A stretch of DNA of 64,000 nucleotides, taken from Alligator mississippiensis (taxonomy: Eukaryota > Chordata > Crocodylia > Alligatoridae). Position 1 is the stretch's first letter; every line of letters begins with the position of its first letter. A program made the translations under genes and the position numbers. The notes beneath the pieces were generated by a model. It saw only the letters and a list, made by a program, of their open reading frames with translations. It was not told the origin of the DNA and ran no database searches. Location of the stretch: contig NC_081828.1 in NCBI RefSeq assembly GCF_030867095.1, positions 214,551,978 to 214,615,977 of the forward strand, written 5' to 3'. Below, piece by piece: positions 11,860 through 24,234 of the stretch.

Positions 11860-12060
11860 GGGCTCATGTGTGTTTAATTATTAAAGGACTCGTGCTTTAT
11901 CGGAGAGGCACTGAGCGTTGCCTCCAAGGCTTATTCAGCAGCAGGTAATTGAATTAGCCTTCAGGCGGGGGAGGAGGTGTCGATTGTGGACCAAGACAAG
12001 ACAGATGCTTTGCTGGCCGGTGTGTTTATCGCACGGTTCCCATCCTCTCTCTTTTCTAGC
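11860..12060. promoter_or_regulatory. Candidate intronic regulatory island
   Basis: Repeat-free stretch with a palindromic TTTAATTATTAAA (11873-11885) and TAATTGAATTAG (11946-11957), both homeodomain-type cores. The call rests on motif clustering alone; conservation has not been tested. Confidence 0.25.
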
Positions 12061-14120
12061 CCGTTGCTAGCTCAGGAGGACGTTCAAGGCTGGAGGAACC
12101 AGCCTGAGTGAAATCCAGGTTCAGATGATGTTCGGTCCTCAGAAAGGAGGTCTTCAAGGATTGAGCCCGTGGCAGGGAGTAGGGTCTTTAGTTGTTCACG
12201 ATTTCCTTGTACGAATAGGATCTTGCAACGCTTGGCTGTATCGATCCCATCCATATGTAGCTGCTGGACCAAAGCAAGCATCATCTTGAGGCAGAAACTT
12301 GCTAGGTAAAACCTATTGAAGCCGATGGAAAGACTTTCATTCGGTTCAGGTGCCTGTAGATCAGAAACCGGTCGTTCTTGGTAGGTCGCTTGTATTCGGT
12401 TCGGAGGGGCGCGGTATCGACCATCTGCAGCAAGTCTTGGGTAGAGGAAGAGCAAGAACGATGCCCGACTCGGTGGGAGAACAAGCCCTGATGTTCCTAC
12501 TTCTTGCTGTGGTTGTAAGAAATATTTGGGTGAACAAAATAGCTTTGGGCTGGGGGAGAGTGGGAATTTGAACCCTCCCTGAAGTATCTGGGATGTCTTT
12601 AATCTTTCAAGAGTCAAACTTTTCAGATGGAAAGCCGGGCCCAATAGCTGTGGGACTTGCCATGCGTCTTTGCCTCTTTTGCCTTTCACAATTCTTCGCG
12701 AGGACTTGTGAAAAGACTGAAATACTGAGCGTCTTGGGTTGGTTTGTAGACGAGTTGTTTCATCCTGATCGGTCCAGGCCCCTCCATTGGAAAAGTTGCT
12801 TAACTCAAACAGGAGCTCAGCCTGCAAAGCGGAGGAGGGGGAGAAAGTACAAAAGATGTGCGCCGTCTCGGTCGAAACAGCATTCGTCTGGGAGGCCGAG
12901 GAGGATAAAACCCTTTGTTTTTGGGGTGAAAGGAGTTAATTGTTCAGTAAGTTTTTTTTCTCTTGGTTTTATCTCTTCTCCTTTGGTATTTTTGCAAGCA
13001 GACTTGGAGTTGGATTCCCTCTAAAATCCTGGCCATAACTGCTAATGAGCCTTATCTCTTCAGATACTGTAATAAAATACACTGGTGAAGCGTATCAACA
13101 CTGTAAGCTTTACACTGTATTGTAATAGCGCAGTGCAAACACATGTCTGGAACAGGGAGTATTTCATGGCTTTGCATAGATAAACGCGCTGGTTAAACTT
13201 AAAGGATTTGCTTTTGTTGATAGAAAAATCAGGATGGATTTTTTTTATATAATTTTTTTTAAATACAGCTGCTGCAAACCACTTGGTCAAAAATGGTGAG
13301 AACAACGTTCACGTTTTTGTTGTGTGGTTTTCATTTTTGCTTCCAATATTAAATCATTCTTCCAGAAAACTGAAGGGTGCACATTCTTTGCAAACCTTGA
13401 TGAAGGCTGAAAGGGCATTTAAAAAAAAAAACAAAAAACAAAACCCAAAAAACACATACACAAAAAAACCCCCTTAATTTTCCCTCTGGCTGAAACTTGG
13501 CAAGTGTCTGCAATGTAGATTTACTACTGTATACTCCCACTATAGACCATTCAAATTTGACTGCATCTGAAGTTTAAAGCTTTTAGTCTGTGCTGTCTTG
13601 GAAGGCAACCTATTTGGCTGGAAAGGAACATGCATAATACCATAAGGTTTAATAGTTAGTGTGGATTTAACACACGGGCTCCAAGTCAGCCAAGCATGTG
13701 CTAAGATCAGCAATCTTCATTAGATGCTGGTCAAGGGATGACAAGGCTGGCGCTGGAAGAGACGATCTTTTTGGTCCATCTGTCACTGCGACTTCAGTCT
13801 TTTAGCTGCATTGATAGATAAATATCGAAGGTGACTTTTAGACTAGAAACTTTCTTTCCTTTGGATGGTGAATAGGTTCAGCAAAACCACTCTGTAACTT
13901 TAGGGGGAAAAAGGTTGCTGGCTTGATTGCTTCAAAGGCTGACTTGCACTAATCAGAAGAGCAGGTGAAGTGACAACGTCTTGCACTCGTAGCACGACTA
14001 GGGACATTGTGCCTGAGTTTATATCTGCCTGGATGAGGTATTAAGAAACTTGAACTAATGATACATTTCATTGGGATTTTTCAGCAAGTGTTTCCTGCAA
14101 ACCTGTGTAGACTGTGCAAG

Positions 14121-14230
14121 TGGGTTATAGCTGTGTTGGTCTACAAGGTTGATCGGGTAAATGTGTTAACCTTTTATTAGGCCAGCTATTTACTTGGTCT
14201 AATAAAAGATATCACATTTACCCAAAGAAC
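14121..14230. mobile_element. Penelope-like element tail, inverted arrangement
   Basis: Begins GGTTATAGCTGTGTTGGTCT, then CGGGTAAATGTG..CTTTTATTAGGCC, which is the approximate inverse of GGTCTAATAAAAGATATC..ACATTTACCC 40 bp later. The phrases TAGCTGTGTTGGTCT and GGTCTAATAAAAGATATC recur at 19741, 28654 and 33481. The family assignment to Penelope-like elements is from memory and not certain. Confidence 0.5.
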
Positions 14231-14717
14231 TGGGTTGAAGTCAAAAAGCCTCCTGAATGACATGAACTCCAGGTAGTTTTATACATAGCACAGGCTCCCA
14301 AGAGGAGGAGACCCAGATATGCGGTGCTCGTAGTCGGGATGAGAGCATTTCTGGGCAGGGCACTCACAAGCTGGCTTGGGGAGGTGAACTGGGTGGTTTC
14401 CACCTTTTTTTTTTTTGCTTTGACCTTTTTCCTCTTTTTAACCCTTGGCCCTTCCAGGGCGAGCCATCGGAGTTACCACTTGGGTTGTGTACCCTGCCTG
14501 CTTGGTCGCTGATCCTGATTTCTACGCGGTATGCCCTTCAAGAAGAAAAGCTTTGCAAAGCACAAACAGGCAGGACTTTCTGAAGTGCTCGAGGGATGTA
14601 GGTGCATAGATCCCCTAGTCTTGCGGTTGCATTTGGGTACTTGCCCCTTAAGCGCTCTTTAAAAAAGAAATGACATAATACATATCTTTGTAAAATGTCT
14701 GGTCATTGTTCCTGTGG

Positions 14718-14760
14718 CAGTGGTTTTCAACCTTTTTAGACTGAAGGTCTTGGGTGGAAA
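14718..14760 (+). mobile_element. hAT terminus fragment
   Basis: CAGTGGTTTTCAACCTTTTT resembles the end of Charlie-type hAT elements; the matching other end was not found. Confidence 0.35.
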
Positions 14761-16436
14761 CATCTCAGCTCTTAATTTTCATTTTTTTTTTTAGCACAAA
14801 AGAGAATGGAGCAATGCTTCTGTTGCAGACGACCCGGAAAGACCGCAACAGGTCCGAATATTTTCGGCGCTCTGCGTTCCTGTTGGAAATCAGGGTTTCT
14901 TTTGCAAATCGTCCGTGTAGGTGTTTGCATACCCTGACAGGGGTAATATTGCTTGGCAGCTTCACAAGGGTCCCCCCAGGGTGCCCTGGCCCCCTGACTG
15001 ACACTTGCTGCTTTTAATGGCATAAGCAGGTATTTCTACAGTTTCCATCCATTTAACTTGTGCACAGGCTGGCCTCTTAATTCAGCCCGGAGATGTTTCT
15101 TGGGAATACCGGCTGTAACCTCCCGTTGCACCGGAGCCATTAGCCTTCACATTCCACCTCCACAAGGTGCTTTATTTATGGGCTTTTCTGTCATCAATCA
15201 GCTGCCCGTGACACGCGTCCTCAGCTCTGTATGTGGGAGCATGCCGCGCATTGTTGGAGCGTGCGCTGGAATGTGCGTGTGGTCGCTGCCCCTCCTGGTG
15301 CTCGGAGAGACTCGTGTGAGCGAGACCCGAGTGCCCTGTGAAAGGGGAATCTCCAACTCCCGGGCTGTTGCACACACGGCGGGGCAGCCGATGCTAAGGG
15401 TTCAATCTCTTCCAGACGCCGGCTGTGAAGCGGGCTCCTTGCAGGTAGTCTTATACCTGGGCTGCAGCCTTGCATGTGCTACTTACTCAAGGTGTTGATT
15501 TTTATTTTTATTTTTTTTTCTCTGAATTGCTCCCGAGTTCGACTCCCGGCTGCGCAGAACCGCCTCTCCTCCCCTATCTGCCAGTGCACAATCCCAGGCC
15601 AAAATCCCACCAGCGACAAATCTCTTCCGCTGGGAACAAATGAGGGAGTTGCTCCTCTATGCTGCGGGATTCTTGCAAGCACTGGCAGATCCCGCACTGC
15701 CTTCATATCCCATGCATGAGATCCAGCTGTTCATCTCGGTTCCTGGGGCTCCTAGCATGCGAGTGCGAGGCCGCGTGTTTGGCAGATCCTCTCGAACAGC
15801 TACTTCCAGCTCTCTTGTGCCTGTGAATCCCAAGTTTCATCATGTCTGTGCGGACCAAGGCAGAAGTGAACAAGGGGGAGCAAAAGCTGGGCCAGGTGAG
15901 GCTTTGGTGGGTCAGTCTGTCAGTGCAGTGTGAGCGTGCCCTGACTTCTTTTCCTTTTACTCTTGGCCAGAAACTTGGTTATCTGGAGCAGCTGGCAAGG
16001 GTAAGGAACCCTGCCCCTGAACGAGTGAATATTTTGCAGCTCCTTAACCAGCCAAATAAGTCTCCAGGCTGGATAGAAGAAAAGTCCTTGCTGTCGATGG
16101 AAAAGCAGGCTGCTGCTTGCACCCTGGTTGCAAATCTGAGTGTGGCTAAGGTGCAATCACTGCTGCCGGGATAGGGGGTACAGGCCTACCTGAGTTGGCT
16201 TCAAGCTTTGGTCAGCTTGGATACCAGGAGCAGCCTCACCATGGCAGCGTGCTCCTAGACCCGTGCGAATACCCCAGGTCTTGAGGCAGTTTTGAACCCA
16301 TCCATGAAGCCGCACTTCTAGCAGGACCTGAGCTAAGCTTTTAAGGGTGCATCGGCAGTGATTGATGCAGACGTGGCCTTAGGTAGGTTGAGGTCCTTGC
16401 GCACTTGCAAGGGACTTGGTACTGATTTGTCTAGGC

Positions 16437-16657
16437 CAGCGGTGCCCAGCCTTCTGGTCCCATGGGCTGGATTGAGTGGCACAGGGGCAGCCCGTGGGCC
16501 AGATCCCACGTGCCCAGGATCTAGCTGCATGCCAGTCTGCAGGACGCCCCATGGCTCCCAAAATTTGGCAGCAGGGGAGTGGCAATCAATTCTCTCTGCT
16601 GCTCTCAAATTTTCAAACCCTTGGGGAGCTTCGTGGGTTGGGGGTGGATCACCCTTG
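16437..16657. mobile_element. hAT-like MITE with perfect 8-bp target duplication
   Basis: The element begins CAGCGGTGCCCAGCC and ends CACCCTTG, whose reverse complement CAAGGGTG pairs with the start. The flanks are identical 8-mers GTCTAGGC at 16429-16436 and 16658-16665. Length is 221 bp, non-coding. An exact 8-bp duplication is the hAT hallmark and suggests a fairly young insertion. Confidence 0.8.
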
Positions 16658-16677
16658 GTCTAGGCTTTTGATCAGCA

Positions 16678-16850
16678 TGAATGATCGTAGAAATCTTAGA
16701 GAAGTCGGGTTGGAAGGGACTCCAGAGGTCATCCAGTTCAGCCCCCTGCTTGAGGCAGGATCATCCCTATGCAAACCGTCCCATACAACCCATAGTGTAA
16801 AGTCTGACCGTGGGGTAAAATTACTGCCTGACTCCAAATAGGGTGTCCGT
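16678..16850 (-). mobile_element. CR1 3' end, minus strand
   Basis: GGTTGGAAGGGACTCCAGAG, GTCATCCAGTTCAGCCCCCT and GCTTGAGGCAGGATCATCCC form the reverse complement of a CR1 tail. Confidence 0.75.
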
Positions 16851-19738
16851 CTGACCCTGAGCAGAGGGGCAAGACCCTCTAGCCGGGAACCTCCGGGTTT
16901 GAGCCCCAGCAGGAGCACTGGCACATCCCAGTCACCATCCCAAGCCTTGACTATAGCCAGCACCTGGTGCTGCTCAGGAAGGCATCTTATGCACCGGTTC
17001 CAGTTACTGGTATTCGGCAGCCTTGGGTCATTTGCTCTATAAATAACCACCCGGCAGAGTTTAAACTGTGCTTGATTCATATTCTTCTCCGGAGAGCCTG
17101 ATGTTGGTGCAAGGTCTGGGTATACCCAAGGCATCAAATGCTTGAGTTTGGGAGCAAATGTAAAGCCAGTCGTTTCCTTTCTGGCTGTATCCCTTTTTAA
17201 GGCAAGGGGCTTATTGGAATAAGGGACGCACAAGATCCTACTCAAGGTGTTGGCCGTCTCTTGACTATCTCCAGAAATCATCATCTGCTTTCATTCAGAT
17301 AAATGCCTGTAATGGAGGCCCTCAGGTCTACTGAATGACTGTATTGAACTCTTTTTTTGCATTACTGTAGCAATACAAAAGACTCTGGAACAGGGTCCTG
17401 GACTGATTTGGCTTATCTGTGAACTCCTTGCTTATCCCTGTTTTTATCCTTGAACCTGTAGGTGAGGTCCAGAACATCCCTGTCCCCTCTCGTTGAAACT
17501 CTTGCTCTCTCTTGCTGTTGGTATATAGCTACGCCCACAGGCTTTGACTGAGAACAGGTCCCGTTGTGGCTATGCACAGGATAACCCGTTCCTGCTTCAA
17601 TGTGCTTGCAGTATAAACAGATAGCCTGGGTGTAAAGGTGGGCAATGGACTGGAAGACCAGATATCTCAACCAAGGTCAGAAAATGCTCCCAGCTATGCT
17701 AGGGAACCAGACTCGGTCGTGCAACTCTGTCCGGTGCCCCGAGCTGTTAGCTTTCTTCTCTAGGGAGTGGGTTGTATGGTGTCTCTTCCCGATGTCCAGC
17801 CTGCTGTGTGGGGTAGACTGGTCTTTGCAGCTGGCTCCCCTCATTCGGCCAAGGCTTTGAAGAGCACCTTCACCTTTTCTGTGCAGTGCATTTGTGTACT
17901 GTGGGTCCTTCATGCTTGGTCAACAGGTCTGTGCAAGAGGCTGGGAGAGGAGAGGGGTCGGCAGCTAGGTTTGAAGCCTGCAGTGCAGCAGTGGTGCATG
18001 GCACGGCCCTTGGTGCGTGGTCATGCCACGAAACGTGTTGCAGTGTCACGTGGCTTCTGGGCGAGAGCCAGCTGCTCTTTGGGGTGGGGAGGGGGTGTCT
18101 ACACCTGACTCGATTCTTCCGAGGTGTAAAGGGTTTTAGCCCCTTTTAGGTGAAGGACTACATGGAAAAACTTGCCTTCTGTAGACCAGGGTTGTCCGCT
18201 TGGTCCAAGGTGGGACGCAGGGAGCAGGAGACAATCAGCCTGTCACTTTGACCTCCTTTGCTGGACTATGCATGGGATTTGCAAGCCAGTTAATTCATCT
18301 GATTAGGAACTGAGGATGCTTCAGAGCAGATGCGCCTTGCATCTCCCTTCACATCACTCTTTCTATTGAGTTTGGGGGGTTGAGGTATTCAGGACAGCGA
18401 ATACGAAGCCTGCTCCCTTCATGCTGAGAGAGCAGTGGTATAAGTGAGGAAGGACGATCTGCCACAGATAACCTGGGTAACCCCTGGCTTTGTCTCGTGG
18501 TGGTTTGGGTGCCCTGCTTGTGAAACGGGGCCATTATCTTGCTTTTGCTTATTTTAGGCTCCGTGCTTTATCTCGCACAGCTAATGCATCTTCTCCGCAT
18601 CTTGCAGGCCTTGCAAGTGCAAGTAGAAATAAGACCGGCTTAGGGAAGGCGGTGCCCGGTCCTTACGCACCGTCCAAAGCAGAAGCGCTCTGCTAGCAGA
18701 TGGGAGCTACTGCCGCTGCTGCAGCCTCTAAAGGGTGGCCAAGAAAAATAGCAGGCGAGTGATCGATTGATCCTCTGTTTTTGAAGCAGAACTTTCCTCC
18801 CCTTATCCTTATCCTGCAATTTCCCATCGGACTGGACCTCAAAGCGAGTCCCTTTTGACTTGACACTTCATTGGCTGGGGTTCAGCAACGAGCCCTTTCC
18901 CCAGAAATGCAATGACGGAGTTAAGTTTCTCGCGCTAACCGGTGCTCTTGCATAAGTCATAAGGCAAGGACGGCCTCGGCTGCCGGCTGCCTGAGAGCCT
19001 CTGTTTATGTGTTTTGCATTTGAAGGATGGAGAGGGAAGAAATCTGCCCAGCGCGATGGAAACCTTCAATTCCCTCCTGTCCCAGGAGGAGAAGAGTAGT
19101 TTCAGACCGGCGCTAGGAATGAACTTCTCTTGTACGCCGCCTCCCCCCTCCGGGAAGATCGGCCAGGAAAAATATCAACAGTTCCATGAAAAAGTCTGCC
19201 GGTTTGCTCAAGTAGTGGAATAAACATACCTGTAGGCATAACAGACCGAACCACACAGGAAACATTAACTACAGCGAACACACACAGACTCGCTCCCTCT
19301 CCCCCTGTATATCTACCAGATAAAAAAACACCGTGTGTGCGGTGGAAGAGCCAGCTCGGATCGAATGAGACGGGACCCAAAGTGCTCGCTTCGGAGGCAA
19401 AACCCAAACTCCCTGTTGCTTCCTTTCTCTTCCAGCTTCAAGTGACTCCCTTCTTTGTCCCCGAAGGGCAAAAATGACACGCAGGGGAAAAAATGCTTTC
19501 CAAGTCGAGCTGGATTTGGCTATTGGAGAGGGTTGCTACTATTTTAATTTTTTTTTTTTTTTTTTTTAAATCTCCATCTTCTGAGCTCTGTTTTGACGCT
19601 TGGGCTCGTCTCTGCCGTGCTTTTGGTCCCGTTCTGTACAGCCAACTTTCTAGGAACAGTTTTGATGAATACCTGGGTGACAAAGGTGGGTCTAAAAAGC
19701 TGAAAGCTTGCAAAGAAGACTTTTTCCAACTATTTGAG

Positions 19739-19784
19739 TCAGTCTAATAAAAGATATCGGATTTGCCCAAAGAAGCTTGTCTGG
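19739..19784 (+). mobile_element. Penelope-like tail fragment
   Basis: AGTCTAATAAAAGATATC followed by TTTGCCCAAAGAAGCTTGTC matches the copy at 33481-33525. Confidence 0.5.
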
Positions 19785-20520
19785 GTGCAGCTTCGCACTC
19801 CGTTTTGCCCATCTCTAGCTTTTCTCCCCTCCCACTCCTGGGTATTCATCTCCAGTAACTAACAGCCGTCCCTTTGCAGCATGCCTTCGTCATGAGGACT
19901 GCCTTTCTAACGAAGAAGTCTGTTGCAGGGAAAGCTTATACCCTGCTTCTCCTTAAAAGGTCTGGGTGGAGACCACTTGAAAACAGGACTGAATGACTTC
20001 TGTGTTGTTGCAGTCTTCAAATTTGGAGGTCTGTAGTAGGGCATTAGAGCAAAAGATAAGGCTAGTCTAGTGCATGAACATAGGTCGGTACAGATCATGA
20101 CACGTGAATATTAATGTGTGGGATGGGTCCCAGCTAGAAACTGCTTTCAAGTGCAGTCTGCAAGGCATTGGGAGACCCTGGTATCAAATATGTGTAGTCC
20201 CTGCTTTTATGGTAGGGACAGTTTGCCTAAGGCTGCCTAGCAAGTTAGTCATGCTTTACTCTCTCTCCTTTATACTTCCCCAGGGGAGAGCTATATAGAT
20301 ATCTAGAAAGTGATCTAGCTGCAGCTCATCAGGTATGTAGGTAAGCATCTGCAGGGCAAGAGCATGGGGGATGGGAAGCATTTTTAAAATAGATTAGTTA
20401 AACCATATGACATCGCCATGCAGACAGAATAAGCAATGTTTAAAATTCACCTTGGCTTAATTCACCCTGCAAGTGAAGTGAGCTGAAATGAAAGAAGGCC
20501 ACCCTGATTCAGAATGAGCG

Positions 20521-20613
20521 TGTCCGCATAGGCATCTGCGTGGTTTGACTAATCCACTTTAGCCACTCTTTCTAAATTCAGATTAATTTTTTCGGAGTGC
20601 CCCGGTGCGGACA
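20521..20613. mobile_element. Possible small MITE
   Basis: Bounded by TGTCCGCA and TGCGGACA, a perfect 8-bp inverted pair 93 bp apart. No target duplication is visible, so the ends may lie elsewhere. Confidence 0.3.
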
Positions 20614-22574
20614 GATCTTATGCATAATGTAGTTAAACGCTCCGATTTGCATAAAAGGTTCCCGAGCCTAACGAATGAGCCAGCTAATGTGTAAAACGCT
20701 CCTCTCTATGTTGAAGCAATGCCTAAAATCACCCAGCTGGATTATTTTGGAGGGGTTTGGTCTTTCTCTCCTCCAACTTTTCCACTCTGTTACGTTTTTC
20801 TTTCCAGGTCCTGGACACACATGTGCGCACACATGCATGTCTATATGTCTATATGGAGATAGATAGACTGTTTAACCAGGCATTTTGCTTTTTCACTTAA
20901 ATTCAGGCCAGCAAGACAGGGCTCTACTCTTTCTTCCTGCTTTAACCCACTGGTGTGAAGTGGGAGGTCTTCCATAGCGGTCCAGCTTGTATTATCTTAG
21001 TCGAGTCCCAGAGGGAGGTGGTCTTAGCAGGGCAACCCTACCACTGGTGTGCATGTGTTGATAATGGCTCTGGTGACGTGGACACATGGATTCCTTGATT
21101 CCTGCTTAAAATAGCTGTGAGGGAGGAAATGGGTTTTTCTTTTGCATGATGCTGACGGCCAGATGAGGGTGGAGGAGCGGGGCCGAGGGGCTCTACATTG
21201 ACAGCCCCTGAAGTGCAGGCAGCTTGGGCTGCAGATGCTGTTACAAACCTTCACCTTCCCCCCAGTTTTTAATTTTGAACTTGTTCCACCAACTTTAAAC
21301 TTCTTGGCTCTGCTTGTTTGCAGGGGGAGAGTGGGGAGGTGCTAACTGTCTCCCCGATGAGGCCCTGGTGTCCATTGCTGGATGAGGTTTCCAATATTTC
21401 ACCCACTAGGAGGTTTTGATGCACACTTGCCTCCCCGGGCTCTAGAGAGACAGCTGCCAAATAAGAATTGCCTGCCTGTTAACAGCATTCATCCTCCATA
21501 AAACTCCCTTGAAGGTGGGTGGCTTGCTTGGCCCCGTGTCCTGCTGCATAGGAATACTCTGCCTTGCTCTGGTGATGCCGAGTACGAGGGTCCGTGAAAG
21601 CCCGTGAGAGGGAATCGATCGCTAAAGATCGGCGGCTGAAGTAAGACCTGCAAAGTGTCACCATTGCCATTGCAAATGCTGCCAGATGGGGAGGTTTATT
21701 TTGCTGCCGCTAGTTTTGTGCAGCTCCTCTATTCCTTCTCCCACCTCTTCTCTCTGGCTTGCACAGGAGTTGAACTTGGTTTGGCACCGTGTAAGAAAGA
21801 GGTGCATAGTTTGGGTGGTTGCAGGTGTGGTTGGCGGTAGGATGGGCTTCTTTCCGGGAACAAGCCTGCAGGCTTGCTTACCTTGAGCTGCTTGCATCTC
21901 CTTGGAGCCTGTGCAGTGGAGAAGGGAGCAGATGTTGAAAAGCAAACCGAGGGGTCGGGATGTTGCTTCGGTTACCCCCCACATTGTGATCTTTGCAAGC
22001 CGATTAATTTTTGGGGGTCTCATAGATTCTCACTCAGCCGCTGCAATGTGCTTCCTATAGGCCAGAGGAAAATGAAGGGCTGGGGAAGGAGGTGGACAGT
22101 GGAGTCCTCTCCTTTTTATTGGACTTACAGAAGCATCCTGCTCTTGGCATTGAGGATCTGGTGCCCTGTGACCTTTCTCATGTTCATTTATCTTGGCCAT
22201 GACTTAAGTAGCTCCTGGTTTCTGTGGTTAAATAACTTTTTGGTGGCGTTTGCATGTGGATGAACGGTCATGGTCAAGTGGAGTTGCCTGGGGGACTAGC
22301 TTTGTTGCTTTGGCTCATGTTCAAAGCTTCCAAAAACCTCTCATTACGTGGATGGGGGTTCAGTTAAATCCCTGAGGCTCTTGGTAAAATCCCACAGTGC
22401 CGAGCAGGATCAAGATGTGGGGCAAGGGCATGGTGTTAAACATAGATGGGATTGCCCCTGCATGGTCTGAGAAGTGCTGTCTGTGCTGACCCCCATCCTT
22501 TCTTGGCACACTAGTCTTATCTGGATTAGTAATATATCTTTCCTGAGATTACCTTGCCTGTGTTACAGGGCTGC

Positions 22575-22720
22575 CCTGGTGAATGAGGAGCAAGGCCATC
22601 AAAGTAAAGGTCCCTTGATGTCCTCATATCAGGCTGGATACCTTTCTGGAGGATGTTCTAGCTCCAGACTAAGCTGTTGAACTCTAATGCGAGGGTTATT
22701 AGGTGAAATGACATGGCTTG
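22575..22720 (+). mobile_element. Possible CR1-family tail
   Basis: GATGTCCTCATATCAGGCTG then GATACCTTTCTGGAGGATG resembles a divergent LINE tail. Weak. Confidence 0.3.
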
Positions 22721-24234
22721 TATTTACAGAAGAGCCCAGACTAGGTAGAATGACTCTTTCTGCCTTGAATCTGTGAGCAGATGGTACAGTTTAGGGCTGT
22801 GCAAACCTTTGGCTCCACTACCAAATCTACCCCATTACCCCACTGCTCATGGGGCTGTGTCGATAAGTGGTGAGAAATGGTTGCACTCCATAGCCAGGAA
22901 GTAAAACCCATGCTATGGACATGGCTTTGCTGGCTGGTCCTTTCTTTAGGTGACCTGCTGGATCTGCGGTGATGGAGGACCTCTGATTGAGGTTGGCCCA
23001 TAATGGGGTTTGGCTACCACACCTGGTCTTGAAGTTAAAATGCACTAGCTGACCTCTACCTGCAAAACCTGTGGGGCAGGGGGGGATGCCTAGACTTGGC
23101 GGTCCCAGGTATTGATACCTCTTTCTGTTACCAACCCCAGCCTCCCTGTCTGAAGTGTCGGGGTAATTTAATTGCAGTGATGTGCTAATAGGATCTAGGC
23201 CTCCAGGGAGGAGACTTGGTCTGTATAGCAGGCATGTTCTTGCTATTGCTGGCGTGGGAGAGCCCCCTGGTATAGAGATAGGGGCAGCTGAGAACGGCAG
23301 AAAGGATTTTCTCTGAGTGAGGCTGGCCCTACAAGGTGAATTTGTCATGCTCCAGCAAGAGGCTGGCACTGCGGGAGAGGCTCGATGGGAGAAGGGGATC
23401 CCCATCCCATCAGGACATGGGGAGACTTCCCAGTGGGAGCCCTCTCATAGTCCCTGTGCAGGCAGGGGACAGTGGGAGGTGGTGATGTGCATCTGCGAAG
23501 GAGGTGCTCTTATTCTTCTCTTTGTGTAATACGCTTATCGCCTGTGGATCTCCAAGACGGGACTAAGCCAGTCCACACCTAGCCCAAGGTGGGTCAGGTG
23601 GCTTCGGTATAAAAAGCCCAGGCTTGCTGTGATTGAAGGCAGCTACCATGCGAGTGCTCAGGGCTTGTTGCAATTACCTCCTCTTCATTGGCAGTTAACG
23701 AACACCCCTTGTAAAGTGGCCATCCATCAACTTGAAGGAAAGCCTGTGCAGGCCAAGGGCAGCCAACCTTGCTGCAGTGCTTGGCTGCAAATACTGTGCT
23801 CTTGTACTCCGCTGCTGGGTAAGTTGGGTGTGCTCCTGGCACAGAGGCAAAAATCAGGAGGATCTTCATGTGTCTTAATGCTTAGAGGTCCCCCACCCTT
23901 GGATTCGTATACCTCCAAAAGGGGCTAAAGCCAGCAGGTGTAAACAGGGTAATTTCCCTCCCTGGCTATGATGAGCCTTCATGTTATAAAGACAATGCAG
24001 TGGTTTCCAGCCCTGGGGCAGAGGAGTATGAAGCTGGCGTACCTGCAGCGCCGTGGCCAGGATGATCAGTCCACATTGGCCCTGTCTTTGGAGGCAGCGA
24101 TATGGTGGCTTGCTGGTCGTCCCCCTCCCACTATGTGCGAGATGCCTGGTTTTCAGGCTAGGATACTTGCTTGTTGAGGCTGCTACACCCCATAGTTACG
24201 GCAAGATTTGCTGGCTCTGCGGACTGAGTTGTCT

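Larger units (their letters stand above)
16851..24234. other. Intron 1, mixed unique sequence and unidentified repeats
   Basis: No exon is supported. Apart from the small elements listed separately, I see T and A runs (19545-19567) and scattered short frames. 18900-19300 has a 56-codon plus-strand frame from the ATG at 19056 with protein-like composition but no family resemblance. 22827-23405 has a 192-codon minus-strand frame, also unidentified. Confidence 0.4.

Noticed and set aside
19014..19223. Protein-like 56-codon frame from the ATG at 19056
   Set aside because: No family resemblance and no splice sites that would join it to WNT9A in frame; kept only as a remark.
22827..23405. 192-codon minus-strand frame
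   Set aside because: Composition is Pro/Ser-rich with no motif; no evidence for a gene or known element.
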